Origin: Pseudomonas rustica
Lineage (GTDB): Bacteria; Pseudomonadota; Gammaproteobacteria; Pseudomonadales; Pseudomonadaceae
Reading direction: 5' to 3'
DNA: 64,000 bases
NCBI RefSeq assembly: GCF_018336155.1
Contig: NZ_JAGYHF010000002.1
Location: 186,001 to 250,000, forward strand
Shown: positions 51,827-60,587 of the stretch, piece by piece
Layout of the letters: each line of letters starts with the position of its first letter
How positions within the stretch are numbered: the first letter of the stretch is position 1
Notes under the pieces: model-generated
What the model was told of the DNA's origin: nothing
Seen by the model: the letters and a program-made list of their open reading frames with translations, nothing else
Databases searched by the model: none
Position numbers and translations under genes: made by a program

Positions 51827-52537
51827 ATGTCCACTTCCGCAGCCCCGATCCTCATCACCGGCGCCGGCCAGCGTGTCGGTCTGCATTGCGCGCAGCGTTT
51901 GCTTGAAGACGGTCATCGCGTCATCTTCACCTACCGCACCGAACGTCCCGGCGTACAAACACTGCGCGATTTGGGCGCCATCGGCCTGTTCGCCGACTTC
52001 TCCAGCGAAGCCGGGATTCTCGCCTTTATCAGCGAACTGAAAAACCACACCGACAGCCTGCGCGCCATTGTGCACAACGCCTCCGAGTGGCTGGCCGAAA
52101 CCCCGGGCAGCGAGGCCGAAGCCTTCACCCGCATGATCAATCTGCACATGCTCGCGCCTTACCTGATCAACCTGCACTGCGCCGATTTGTTGCAACGCTC
52201 GACACCCGCCGACATCATCCACATCAGCGACGACGTCACGCGCAAGGGCAGCAGCAAACACATCGGCTATTGCGCCAGCAAAGCCGGGCTCGACAGCCTG
52301 ACGCTGTCCTTCGCCGCGCGCTTTGCGCCAGCAATCAAGGTCAACGGCATCGCGCCGGCCCTGCTATTGTTCAATCCCGACGACGACGCGGCGTACCGCA
52401 TCAAAGCGCTGGCCAAATCGGCGCTGGGCATCGAGCCCGGCAGCGAAGTGATCTACCAGAGCCTGCGCTATCTGCTCGACAACCCTTATGTCACCGGTAC
52501 GACCCTGACCGTCAACGGCGGGCGGCACGTCAAATAA
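51827..52537 (+). CDS. folM: Dihydromonapterin reductase FolM (SDR)
   Basis: A 236-residue SDR: cofactor motif ILITGAGQRVGLHCAQRLLE at about 8-27, IVHNASEWLAE, and the catalytic YCASK (HIGYCASKAGLDSLTLSFAA). FolM reduces dihydromonapterin to tetrahydromonapterin, the cofactor of phenylalanine hydroxylase in pseudomonads. The ATG at 51827 begins MSTSAAPILIT. It is followed within 21 bases by folE and then folX, an operon making the pterin from GTP. Confidence 0.9.
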   Translation: MSTSAAPILITGAGQRVGLHCAQRLLEDGHRVIFTYRTERPGVQTLRDLGAIGLFADFSSEAGILAFISELKNHTDSLRAIVHNASEWLAETPGSEAEAFTRMINLHMLAPYLINLHCADLLQRSTPADIIHISDDVTRKGSSKHIGYCASKAGLDSLTLSFAARFAPAIKVNGIAPALLLFNPDDDAAYRIKALAKSALGIEPGSEVIYQSLRYLLDNPYVTGTTLTVNGGRHVK

Positions 52538-52558
52538 CGCCTAGCTGCGAGGATGTCC

Positions 52559-53119
52559 ATGAGCCTTTCCCTGCCCGAAAACTACCGTGAAATCCTCATC
52601 GGTCTCGGCGAAAATCCCGACCGCGAAGGGTTGCTCGACACCCCGGTGCGCGCGGCCAAAGCCATGCAATACCTGTGTCACGGTTACGATCAGAGCGTCG
52701 AGCAAATCGTCAACGGCGCGCTGTTTGCTTCGGACAGTGACGAGATGGTGATCGTCGCCGACATCGAGTTGTACTCGTTGTGCGAACATCACCTGCTGCC
52801 CTTCATCGGCAAGGCCCATGTGGCTTATATTCCGACGGGCAAGGTGCTGGGGTTATCGAAAATCGCGCGGCTGGTCGACATGTTCGCCCGACGCCTGCAG
52901 ATTCAGGAAAACCTCACCCGGCAAATCGCCGACGCGGTGCAACAGGTCACCGATGCCGCTGGCGTCGCCGTGGTCATCGAAGCCAAACACATGTGCATGA
53001 TGATGCGCGGCGTGGAAAAACAGAATTCGACGATGAACACCTCGGTCATGCTCGGCGCCTTCCGCGAGTCGAGCAACACCCGTCAGGAGTTCCTGCAATT
53101 GATTGGACGGAGCAAGTAA
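52559..53119 (+). CDS. folE: GTP cyclohydrolase I, FolE1
   Basis: A 186-residue zinc enzyme making dihydroneopterin triphosphate from GTP. The second ATG (52559) is chosen because GAGG at 52549-52552 is six bases before it but abuts the first ATG (52553). Zinc ligands: C75 and H78 in LCEHHLLPF, and C146 in [28 protein letters not shown] and [20 protein letters not shown] complete the fold. Sits between folM and folX. In P. putida a folE is among light-induced genes, which fits the LOV/LitR neighbours (inference). Confidence 0.95.
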   Translation: MSLSLPENYREILIGLGENPDREGLLDTPVRAAKAMQYLCHGYDQSVEQIVNGALFASDSDEMVIVADIELYSLCEHHLLPFIGKAHVAYIPTGKVLGLSKIARLVDMFARRLQIQENLTRQIADAVQQVTDAAGVAVVIEAKHMCMMMRGVEKQNSTMNTSVMLGAFRESSNTRQEFLQLIGRSK

Positions 53120-53491
53120 ATGCCACAACTTCAACCGGGAATGGCGCGCATCCGGGTCAAGGATCTGCGCTTGCGCACCTTTATCGGGATCAACGAGGAC
53201 GAGATCCTCAACAAGCAGGATGTGCTGATCAACGTCACCATTCTGTATGCCGCGCAGGAAGCGGTGCGTGACAACGACATCGATCACGCGCTGAACTACC
53301 GCACGATCACCAAAGCGATCATCGCTCACGTCGAGGGCAACCGTTTTGCGTTGCTCGAACGTCTGACGCAGGAACTGCTCGATCTGGTGATGAGCAACGG
53401 CTCGGTGCTGTACGCCGAAGTCGAAGTCGACAAGCCGCATGCGCTGCGATTTGCCGAATCGGTATCGATCACCCTCGCGGCAAGCCGCTGA
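53120..53491 (+). CDS. folX: Dihydroneopterin triphosphate 2'-epimerase
   Basis: A 123-residue member of the FolB/FolX fold: [20 protein letters not shown], then [40 protein letters not shown] and [15 protein letters not shown]. FolX epimerises dihydroneopterin triphosphate to the monapterin form used by FolM. The ATG follows the folE stop directly, with GGAG upstream. Third gene of folM-folE-folX. Confidence 0.92.
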   Translation: MPQLQPGMARIRVKDLRLRTFIGINEDEILNKQDVLINVTILYAAQEAVRDNDIDHALNYRTITKAIIAHVEGNRFALLERLTQELLDLVMSNGSVLYAEVEVDKPHALRFAESVSITLAASR

Positions 53492-53572
53492 GCTTCAAGC
53501 TTCGAGCTGCAAGCGTTAAGCTACCGCCACCCACAATCCAAACTTGCAGCTTGAAGCTCGCCGCTTGAAGCT
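53491..53572. repeat. Inverted repeat, family 'agcttcaagc...gcttgaagct'
   Basis: agcttcaagc (53491-53500) and gcttgaagct (53563-53572) are exact reverse complements, with an inner gagctgcaag/cttgcagctt pair. It lies between folX and the DUF1244 gene. Confidence 0.75.
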
Positions 53573-53589
53573 GTCTCGAAGAGACCTCC

Positions 53590-53886
53590 ATGAACGAGCA
53601 ACAACGCCTCGAACTCGAAGCCGCCGCCTTCCGCCGGCTGGTCGCCCATCTGGACAGCCGCAAGGACGTGCAGAACATCGACCTGATGAACCTCGCCGGG
53701 TTCTGCCGCAATTGCCTGTCGAAGTGGTACAAGGCCGAAGCCGACGAGCGCCAGATCGACGTCAGCCTCGATGACGCCCGCGAAGTGGTTTACGGCATGC
53801 CGTACGCCGAGTGGAAAGCCCAATATCAGCAAGAAGCCAGCGCCGACCAGCAAGCGGCGTTCGCCAAAGGAAAAACCCATGAGTGA
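53590..53886 (+). CDS. DUF1244 family protein
   Basis: A 98-residue soluble protein matching DUF1244: AAAFRRLVAHLDSRKDVQNI, LMNLAGFCRNCLSKWYKAEA and REVVYGMPYAEWKAQYQ. The CRNC pair of cysteines is conserved in the family. The coding end overlaps the hopJ start by eight bases, and the two genes travel together in Pseudomonas. Function unknown. Confidence 0.85.
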   Translation: MNEQQRLELEAAAFRRLVAHLDSRKDVQNIDLMNLAGFCRNCLSKWYKAEADERQIDVSLDDAREVVYGMPYAEWKAQYQQEASADQQAAFAKGKTHE

Positions 53887-54217
53887 CCTGAACACCCTGC
53901 GCGCCAGCCTGAAAAGCGGCGAGCACGCTTTCGCCGACACCCTGGCTTTCATTGCTGCCGGTTACGACTACCAGCCGCAAGCCTTCAACAACGGTGGCGT
54001 GGAAAACGCCGCCGGGCAGAACGAAGGTTCGTGCAAGACCTTGGGTCTGGCGCTGCTGGAAGGCCTGAGCGATGAAGAAGCGCTGCTGGCGTTTGGCGAG
54101 CATTATCGCTCGGTGGTGGCGACGCCTGAGGGCAGCGATCACGGCAACATCCGTGCGTTGATCAAACACGGTCTGGCCGGCGTCAAGTTCAGCGCCCAAC
54201 CCCTGACCCGCCGCTGA
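53879..54217 (+). CDS. HopJ-family protein
   Basis: A 112-residue protein of the HopJ family: MSDLNTLRASLKSGEHAFAD, YDYQPQAFNNGGVENAAGQN, EGSCKTLGLALLEGLSDEEA. AAAGGA precedes the ATG. HopJ was first named as a type III effector, but it is widespread in non-pathogens and is probably a housekeeping protein of unknown function; no secretion signal is claimed. Coupled to the DUF1244 gene. Confidence 0.85.
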   Translation: MSDLNTLRASLKSGEHAFADTLAFIAAGYDYQPQAFNNGGVENAAGQNEGSCKTLGLALLEGLSDEEALLAFGEHYRSVVATPEGSDHGNIRALIKHGLAGVKFSAQPLTRR

Positions 54218-54247
54218 TCAAGCAAAAGATCGCAGCCTTCGGCACCG

Positions 54248-54353
54248 TGATCGTTCCCACGCTCCGCGTGGGAATGCAGCCGGGGACGCTCCGCGTCCCA
54301 TCGGACGCAGAGCGTCCATATGAGGCATTCCCACGCAGAGCGTGGGAACGATC
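54248..54353. repeat. Inverted repeat element, family 'cgttcccacgctccgcgtgggaa'
   Basis: The outer arms tgatcgttcccacgc and gcgtgggaacgatca are exact, with an inner gacgctccgcgtc / gacgcagagcgtc pair. A stub of a 'tgtaggagctgccg' REP (54223-54244) abuts its left side, as if this element landed in an older REP. Confidence 0.82.
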
Positions 54354-54378
54354 ATCACGTGGCTGAAACTCCGGGCAC

Positions 54379-54409
54379 AAAAAAACCGGCCAATCTGGCC
54401 GGTTTTTTT
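54379..54409. terminator. Bidirectional intrinsic terminator between hopJ and trxB
   Basis: Stem AAAAACCGGCC/GGCCGGTTTTT (54381-54391/54397-54407), loop AATCT, with A-run left and T-run right. It serves the convergent hopJ and trxB genes. Confidence 0.88.
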
Positions 54410-54421
54410 ATGCCTGCGATC

Positions 54422-55573
<1,152 letters not shown>

Positions 55574-55696
55574 CTATGCCGACACACTGACGAGATGGAC
55601 GTCTTTGTTACAGTGAATGTCGATCGCTCTACCGTGCTTTCGCCGCCGTTGCAAAGTCGGTAAGGTCGGCGCGTTTTCCCTTGCTCGGAGCACCTT

Positions 55697-56449
55697 ATGC
55701 CCGCCCCTGTTCTGTCCGGCCCGCAATACCTGCGCGAAGGCCTCAAACTGGTTCTCAGCCCTGGCCTGCGCTTGTTCGTGTTGCTGCCGCTGGCGATCAA
55801 CCTCGTGCTGTTCGTCGGATTGATCTATCTGGCCGGCCACCAGTTCAGCCTCTGGGTCGACACGCTGATGCCGTCGCTGCCGGAATGGCTGAGCTTTCTC
55901 AGCTACATCCTCTGGCCGCTGTTCGTCGTGTTGGTGGCGCTGATGGTGTTTTTCACGTTCACCATGCTCGCCAACGTGATCGCCGCACCGTTCAACGGTT
56001 TCCTCGCGGAAAAAGTCGAAGTGGTGGTGCGCGGCACCGATGACTTCCCGGCCTTCAGTTGGGGCGAACTGATCGAGATGGTGCCGCGCACCCTCGCCCG
56101 GGAAATGCGCAAACTCGGCTATTTCCTGCCCCGCGCGATCGGTCTGTTCATTCTTTCGTTTATCCCGGTGGTGAACATCATCGCCGCGCCGCTGTGGCTG
56201 TTGTTCGGCGTGTGGATGATGGCGATCCAGTACATCGACTACCCGGCAGACAACCACAAACTCGGCTGGAACGAGATGCTCGCCTGGCTGCGGCAGAAGC
56301 GCTGGCAGAGCATGAGTTTTGGCGGGATCGTCTATCTGGTGCTGCTGATTCCAGTGGTGAACATTTTGATGATGCCGGCCGCCGTCGCCGGTGCGACGCT
56401 GTTCTGGGTGCGTGAGCGTGGCGCCGAGAACCTCGTGACTCAACGCTAA
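55697..56449 (+). CDS. cysZ: Sulfate transporter CysZ
   Basis: A 250-residue inner membrane protein with four main hydrophobic stretches: [80 protein letters not shown]. The phrase [16 protein letters not shown] is the CysZ signature. It takes up sulfate for assimilation. GGAG precedes the ATG. The APS-kinase fragment at the right window edge shows another sulfate gene near, though not linked. Confidence 0.92.
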   Translation: MPAPVLSGPQYLREGLKLVLSPGLRLFVLLPLAINLVLFVGLIYLAGHQFSLWVDTLMPSLPEWLSFLSYILWPLFVVLVALMVFFTFTMLANVIAAPFNGFLAEKVEVVVRGTDDFPAFSWGELIEMVPRTLAREMRKLGYFLPRAIGLFILSFIPVVNIIAAPLWLLFGVWMMAIQYIDYPADNHKLGWNEMLAWLRQKRWQSMSFGGIVYLVLLIPVVNILMMPAAVAGATLFWVRERGAENLVTQR

Positions 56450-56491
56450 CGCGGCGTCACAAATCCATCATCCGAACGTCACAACGACGAC

Positions 56492-57691
56492 ATGGCCTCA
56501 GCCGACACTGAGGTCATGACGACAGCTCTGCATATCACCCTCATCAGCGAAACCTTCCCACCGGAAATCAACGGCGTGGCCAATACCCTTGGCCGCTTGT
56601 GCGATGGACTGCGCGCGCGCGGGCATCAAGTGGATCTGGTGCGCCCGCGTCAGGCCGGCGATCCGCAGCGCAGCGATGACGACGCGCTGCTGTTGTGCCG
56701 GGGCTGGCCGCTGCCGGGCTATCCGGGGCTGCAATGGGGCCAGTCGTCGATGCACAAATTGCTGCGCCGCTGGAAACGCCAGCGCCCGGATGTGCTGTAC
56801 ATCGCCACGGAAGGCCCGCTGGGTTTATCGGCTTTGCGCGCGGCGCGACGCCTGGGGATTTCGGTGGTCAGCGGCTTTCACACAAATTTTCAGCAATACA
56901 CCAGTCAGTACGGCCTCGGCTTGCTGACGCGGATGCTCACGCACTATCTGCGCTGGTTTCACAATCGCTCGGCGATGACGCTGGTGCCCAGTCCCAGTCA
57001 ACGTCTGGAACTGGAGCGTCGACATTTCGAGCGTTTGGCGTTGTTGTCGCGCGGTGTCGACAGCCAGTTGTTTCACCCGAGCAAACGCCTGAACGCCTTG
57101 CGTGAGCAATGGGGACTCGGCGAGCGCGACGTTGCCGTGATTCACGTAGGACGCCTCGCGCCGGAGAAAAATCTGGGCCTGCTCAAGCGCAGCTTCGAAG
57201 CACTGCGCAGCGCTTATCCACAGCGCAATCTGAAACTTATCGTGGTCGGCGACGGGCCGCAGCGAGTGGCGCTGGAAAAGGAACTGCCTGAGGCGATTTT
57301 TTGCGGTGCCCAGCGTGGCGAAGCGTTGGCGGCGCACTATGCGTCGGGGGATGTGTTTTTGTTTCCGAGCCTGACCGAAACCTTTGGCAATGTGGTGCTG
57401 GAGGCGTTGGCGTCAGGGTTGGGGGTGGTGGCTTACGATCAGGCTGCGGCGGCGCAGCATATTCGCCATGGCTACAGCGGCGTGCTGGCGATGCCCGGGG
57501 ACGAAGAGGCGTTTTGCGAGGCGGCGGTGTGGTTATTGGAAGAGGATGAGCGCTTGCGTTGCGTGCGCCTGAATGCGCGGCAGCATGCGAGTCGCCAGGG
57601 ATGGGCGGCGATTATCGAGCAGTTTGAAGGGCATTTGCGTGGGGCGTGTTTGGGGGAGTTGGTGGTGCCTGAGGCTCAGACACTGCCCTGA
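56492..57691 (+). CDS. Glycosyltransferase family 4 (GT-B fold)
   Basis: A 399-residue GT4 enzyme. The N-terminal acceptor domain starts ITLISETFPPEINGVANTLG with the usual Gly-rich loop. The C-terminal nucleotide-sugar domain has VIHVGRLAPEKNLGLLKRSF, LIVVGDGPQR and FPSLTETFGNVVLEALASG (the E-x7-E motif). The form resembles MgtA/SQDG-synthase-like transferases acting on lipids. The ATG at 56516 (MTTALHITLIS) is an alternative start. Product unknown; near cysZ but no functional link is visible. Confidence 0.85.
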   Translation: MASADTEVMTTALHITLISETFPPEINGVANTLGRLCDGLRARGHQVDLVRPRQAGDPQRSDDDALLLCRGWPLPGYPGLQWGQSSMHKLLRRWKRQRPDVLYIATEGPLGLSALRAARRLGISVVSGFHTNFQQYTSQYGLGLLTRMLTHYLRWFHNRSAMTLVPSPSQRLELERRHFERLALLSRGVDSQLFHPSKRLNALREQWGLGERDVAVIHVGRLAPEKNLGLLKRSFEALRSAYPQRNLKLIVVGDGPQRVALEKELPEAIFCGAQRGEALAAHYASGDVFLFPSLTETFGNVVLEALASGLGVVAYDQAAAAQHIRHGYSGVLAMPGDEEAFCEAAVWLLEEDERLRCVRLNARQHASRQGWAAIIEQFEGHLRGACLGELVVPEAQTLP

Positions 57692-57714
57692 ATTGTTGTT
57701 GCCTTTGAAACCGC

Positions 57715-57793
57715 CTTCGCGAGCAAGCTTTGCTCCTACAAGACACGTGGCGAAATGCCGTTGATCTTGTAGGAGCAAGGCTTGCCCGCGAAG
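57715..57793. repeat. REPIN, diverged 'cttcgcgagcaagc' family
   Basis: Arms at 57715-57742 and 57766-57793 are near-perfect reverse complements; the sequence mixes features of the two main REP families (gctcctaca with gcgagcaag). Confidence 0.75.
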
Positions 57794-57812
57794 AGGTCAG
57801 TGATAGCGCCGC

Positions 57813-58916
57813 TTAAACCAGCGACATCAACGCCTCACGGCTGAACGGCAGGATATCCTGCTCACGCCCTTCGCGGACTTTCAGCGCCCAGTCCGGGTCA
57901 ACCAGCAGCGCACGCCCCACCGCCACCAGATCGAATTCCTCTTTGTTCAGACGCTCCAGCAAGTTCTCCAGACTGGCCGGTTGCGCGACCTTGTCGGTGT
58001 TGACCATGAACTGCAGGAACTCGCCATCCAGACCAACGCTGCCAACGGTGATAGTCGGTTTGCCGGTCAGCTTGCGCGTCCAGCCAGCGAGGTTCAGGTC
58101 AGAGCCATCGAACTCAGGCTCCCAGAAACGCCGTGTCGAGCAGTGGAAAATATCCACGCCAGCGTCGGACAACGGCTTGAGGAATCCACCCAGCGCTTCC
58201 GGGGTCTGCACCAGACGCGCGGTGTAATCCTGCTGCTTCCACTGCGAGAAGCGGAAGATGATCGGGAAGCCTTCGCCGACCGCAGCACGCACGGCTTGAA
58301 TCAACTCAATGGCAAAACGCGAACGGTTGGCCAGGCTGCCGCCGTATTCGTCGGTGCGCTGGTTGCTGCCTTCCCAGAAGAACTGGTCGACCAGGTAACC
58401 GTGGGCGCCGTGGATTTCCACGCCGTCCATGCCGATGCTTTGTGCATCCTTGGCCGCTTGGGCGAAGGCTGCGATCACGTCCTGAATGTCTTGTTTGGTC
58501 ATGCCGTGCACCACGACCTGGCCGTCCTTGAGTTTTTCCGACGGGCCGTAACCCGGCACGCTGGCGTCCGGTTCGGTGCCGATGCGGCGCACGCTGCCCA
58601 CGTGCCACAGTTGCGGAACGATCTTGCCACCTTCAGCGTGAACGGCGTCGACGACTTTTTTCCAGCCGGCCAACGGCGCTTCACCAAAGAACTGCGGCAC
58701 GTTCGGGTAACCGTTCGAGGCAACGTGGCCAACGGTGGTGCCTTCGGTAATGATCAGGCCAACACCGGCGGCCGCACGACGGCGGTAGTACTCGATGACT
58801 TTCGAATTCGGCACGCCACCCGGGGAGAAAGAACGGGTCATCGGCGCCATGACCACGCGGGTCGGCAGTTCGAGGGCACCGAGGTGGAACGGTTTGAACA
58901 AGGCTTGAACGGGCAT
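57813..58916 (-). CDS. Old Yellow Enzyme family NADH:flavin oxidoreductase
   Basis: A 367-residue FMN TIM-barrel ene-reductase: MPVQALFKPFHLGALELPTR, VVMAPMTRSF, IVPQLWHVGSVRR, GVEIHGAHGYLVDQFFWEGS, NQRTDEYGGSLANRSRFAIE, ending DILPFSREALMSLV. The active-site H-G-A-H pair is intact. It reduces activated alkenes or nitro compounds in the cytosol; physiological substrate unknown. GGAG precedes the ATG. Confidence 0.92.
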   Translation of the reverse strand: MPVQALFKPFHLGALELPTRVVMAPMTRSFSPGGVPNSKVIEYYRRRAAAGVGLIITEGTTVGHVASNGYPNVPQFFGEAPLAGWKKVVDAVHAEGGKIVPQLWHVGSVRRIGTEPDASVPGYGPSEKLKDGQVVVHGMTKQDIQDVIAAFAQAAKDAQSIGMDGVEIHGAHGYLVDQFFWEGSNQRTDEYGGSLANRSRFAIELIQAVRAAVGEGFPIIFRFSQWKQQDYTARLVQTPEALGGFLKPLSDAGVDIFHCSTRRFWEPEFDGSDLNLAGWTRKLTGKPTITVGSVGLDGEFLQFMVNTDKVAQPASLENLLERLNKEEFDLVAVGRALLVDPDWALKVREGREQDILPFSREALMSLV

Positions 58917-59020
58917 CGAGAGGCTCCACAGAAATGGCTTTATGACGGCGATAATATGGAGAGTCGAAGCCTTTGAACAGCATTATTGATTTCGGTGATT
59001 AAGGATTAAAAGACGCAAAG

Positions 59021-59130
59021 CAAAAGATCGCAGCCTTCGGCAGCTCCTACATGATCGGATGCGATTGCAACAAAAAAAATCGCAGCCCCGTCAGTCCCCT
59101 GTAGGAGCTGCCGAAGGCTGCGATCTTTTG
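59021..59130. repeat. REPIN, family 'tgtaggagctgccg', long spacer
   Basis: 31-bp perfect arms at 59021-59051 and 59100-59130, separated by 48 bases that contain a third partial REP (aaaatcgcagccccg). Confidence 0.82.
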
Positions 59131-59141
59131 ATCTTGCTTTA

Positions 59142-59624
59142 TCAACTCAGCGCTTTTTCAATCGCATGAACAATGGTCGGATCATCCGGCGCCGTGCGTG
59201 GCGAGAACCGCGCCAGCACCCGGCCGTCCTTGCCGAGCAGAAACTTCTCGAAATTCCAGGTGATGTCACCGGGAAACTCCGCGCCCTCGCCCGCCAGCAG
59301 ACGGTAGAGCTGATGCCGTTCGTGACCGTTGACTTCGAGCTTGCTCGACAACGGAAACGTCACGCCATAGTTGAGGCTGCAGAAATCCTGAATGTCCTTT
59401 TCAGAACCGGGTTCCTGACCGGCAAACTGGTTGCACGGCAGGCCCAGCACGCTGAAGCCTTTGCCTTTGAACTGCTGATAGAGGTTTTCCAGCGCCGCAT
59501 ACTGGGGGGTCAAGCCGCATTTGGAGGCGACGTTGACCACCAGCACGACTTGGCCCTTGAAAGGCGCCAGCGGTAGCTCCTGACCATCCAGGGCTGTCAA
59601 CTTAAGGTCGTGAAAAGCACTCAT
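59142..59624 (-). CDS. Glutathione/thioredoxin peroxidase (Cys type)
   Basis: A 160-residue GPx-family peroxidase. The ATG at 59624 has GGAG upstream; an in-frame start at 59636 is not needed. Peroxidatic Cys36 in NVASKCGLTPQYAALE, LGLPCNQFAGQEPGSEKDI, and WNFEKFLLGKDGRVLARFSP with the Trp of the active site. It reduces hydroperoxides, probably with thioredoxin, in the cytosol. Isolated gene. Confidence 0.92.
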   Translation of the reverse strand: MSAFHDLKLTALDGQELPLAPFKGQVVLVVNVASKCGLTPQYAALENLYQQFKGKGFSVLGLPCNQFAGQEPGSEKDIQDFCSLNYGVTFPLSSKLEVNGHERHQLYRLLAGEGAEFPGDITWNFEKFLLGKDGRVLARFSPRTAPDDPTIVHAIEKALS

Positions 59625-59746
59625 GACGAACTCCAAGATTCCCGTGTTCTACTCGAAACAGCCACTTGGCGAGACCACCAAGGACAGCCGCGGACTAAAA
59701 AGGCGCCCGCAGGCGCCTCTCCAGTACTCGAAGCTTAGCGCAGAAA

Positions 59747-60232
59747 TCAGTGGTGATGGCCACCTTCGCCATGGACGTGACCATGAGCGATTTCTTCCTG
59801 GCTGGCATCACGGATGTCAACGATCTTCACTTTGAAGTTCAGACGCTGGCCGGCCAAAGGGTGGTTGCCGTCAACGGTCACGTCGTCGCCGTCGAGGTCA
59901 CGGATGGTGACGATTTGCATCTGGCCGTCCGGCGCCGAAGCGTGGAACTGCATGCCGACTTCCAGCTCGTCAACGCCTTCGAACATGCTGCGGCTCAGGG
60001 TGCTGACCAGCTCGGCGGCGTATTCGCCGTAAGCGTCTTCCGGTTCAACGGAAACGTCCAGTTCGTCACCAACGGTTTTGCCTTCCAGAGCTTTTTCCAG
60101 GCCCGGGATGATGTTGCCTGCGCCTTGCAGGTAGACCAGCGGAGCGCCGCCGGCGGAGCTGTCGATGACCTCACCAGCGTCGTTGGTCAGGGTATAGTCG
60201 ATGGAGACAGCCTTATTGGCGGCGATCAGCAT
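59747..60232 (-). CDS. slyD: FKBP-type peptidyl-prolyl isomerase SlyD
   Basis: A 161-residue SlyD: MLIAANKAVSIDYTLTNDAG, LVYLQGAGNIIPGLEKALEG, then the inserted chaperone flap (about 65-130) with VSVEPEDAYGEYAAEL and DGNHPLAGQRLNFKVKIVDI. It ends in a short His-rich metal-binding tail (HGHVHGEGGHHH). Folding catalyst and metallochaperone in the cytosol. Its start (CAT at 60230-60232) overlaps the start of the DUF3565 gene on the other strand. Confidence 0.93.
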   Translation of the reverse strand: MLIAANKAVSIDYTLTNDAGEVIDSSAGGAPLVYLQGAGNIIPGLEKALEGKTVGDELDVSVEPEDAYGEYAAELVSTLSRSMFEGVDELEVGMQFHASAPDGQMQIVTIRDLDGDDVTVDGNHPLAGQRLNFKVKIVDIRDASQEEIAHGHVHGEGGHHH

Positions 60233-60527
60233 GGGGCGAGACCTTTTGCATAAGAATATAGAAAGGCCAAGTTTAGCGAAGCAATCGCGCGAAAGCGAAC
60301 ACAACCCGGACAAACGGGTTTCAACGATCACAGGCTTCCATCAAGACGAAGAGGGCCATTGGGTGGCCGAGCTTTCCTGTGGCCACACCCAGCACCTGCG
60401 CCATCAGCCGCCCTGGCAAACCCGGGCGTGGGTACTCGACCCGGCGCAACGTATTGAAAAAATAGGCCAACCCTTTGCCTGCGGTTGGTGCGCACAAGGC
60501 TCGGTTAGCGATAACCTTGGCGACTGA
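60231..60527 (+). CDS. DUF3565 family protein
   Basis: About 98 residues. The conserved part is the last 65: ITGFHQDEEGHWVAELSCGH, TQHLRHQPPWQTRAWVLDPA and PFACGWCAQG, with cysteine/histidine pairs that suggest metal binding. The start is uncertain: ATG at 60231 shares the CATG with the slyD start, TTG at 60246 is another choice, and no clear ribosome site is seen. Function unknown. Confidence 0.75.
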   Translation: MGRDLLHKNIERPSLAKQSRESEHNPDKRVSTITGFHQDEEGHWVAELSCGHTQHLRHQPPWQTRAWVLDPAQRIEKIGQPFACGWCAQGSVSDNLGD

Positions 60528-60587
60528 ATTTCGGTAGTCAGCCAGACATAAGCTGACACCATTGCCATGCAACTTTAGAGAATTCGC

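Noticed and set aside
53491..53572. Short repeated agcttcaagc/gcttgaagct units, considered as a CRISPR-like array
   Set aside because: Only inverted pairs with irregular spacing, no regular spacers and no cas genes; it fits a dispersed palindromic repeat.
53879..54217. HopJ as a type III secreted virulence effector
   Set aside because: The family is conserved in non-pathogens next to DUF1244, and no type III genes are present in the window.
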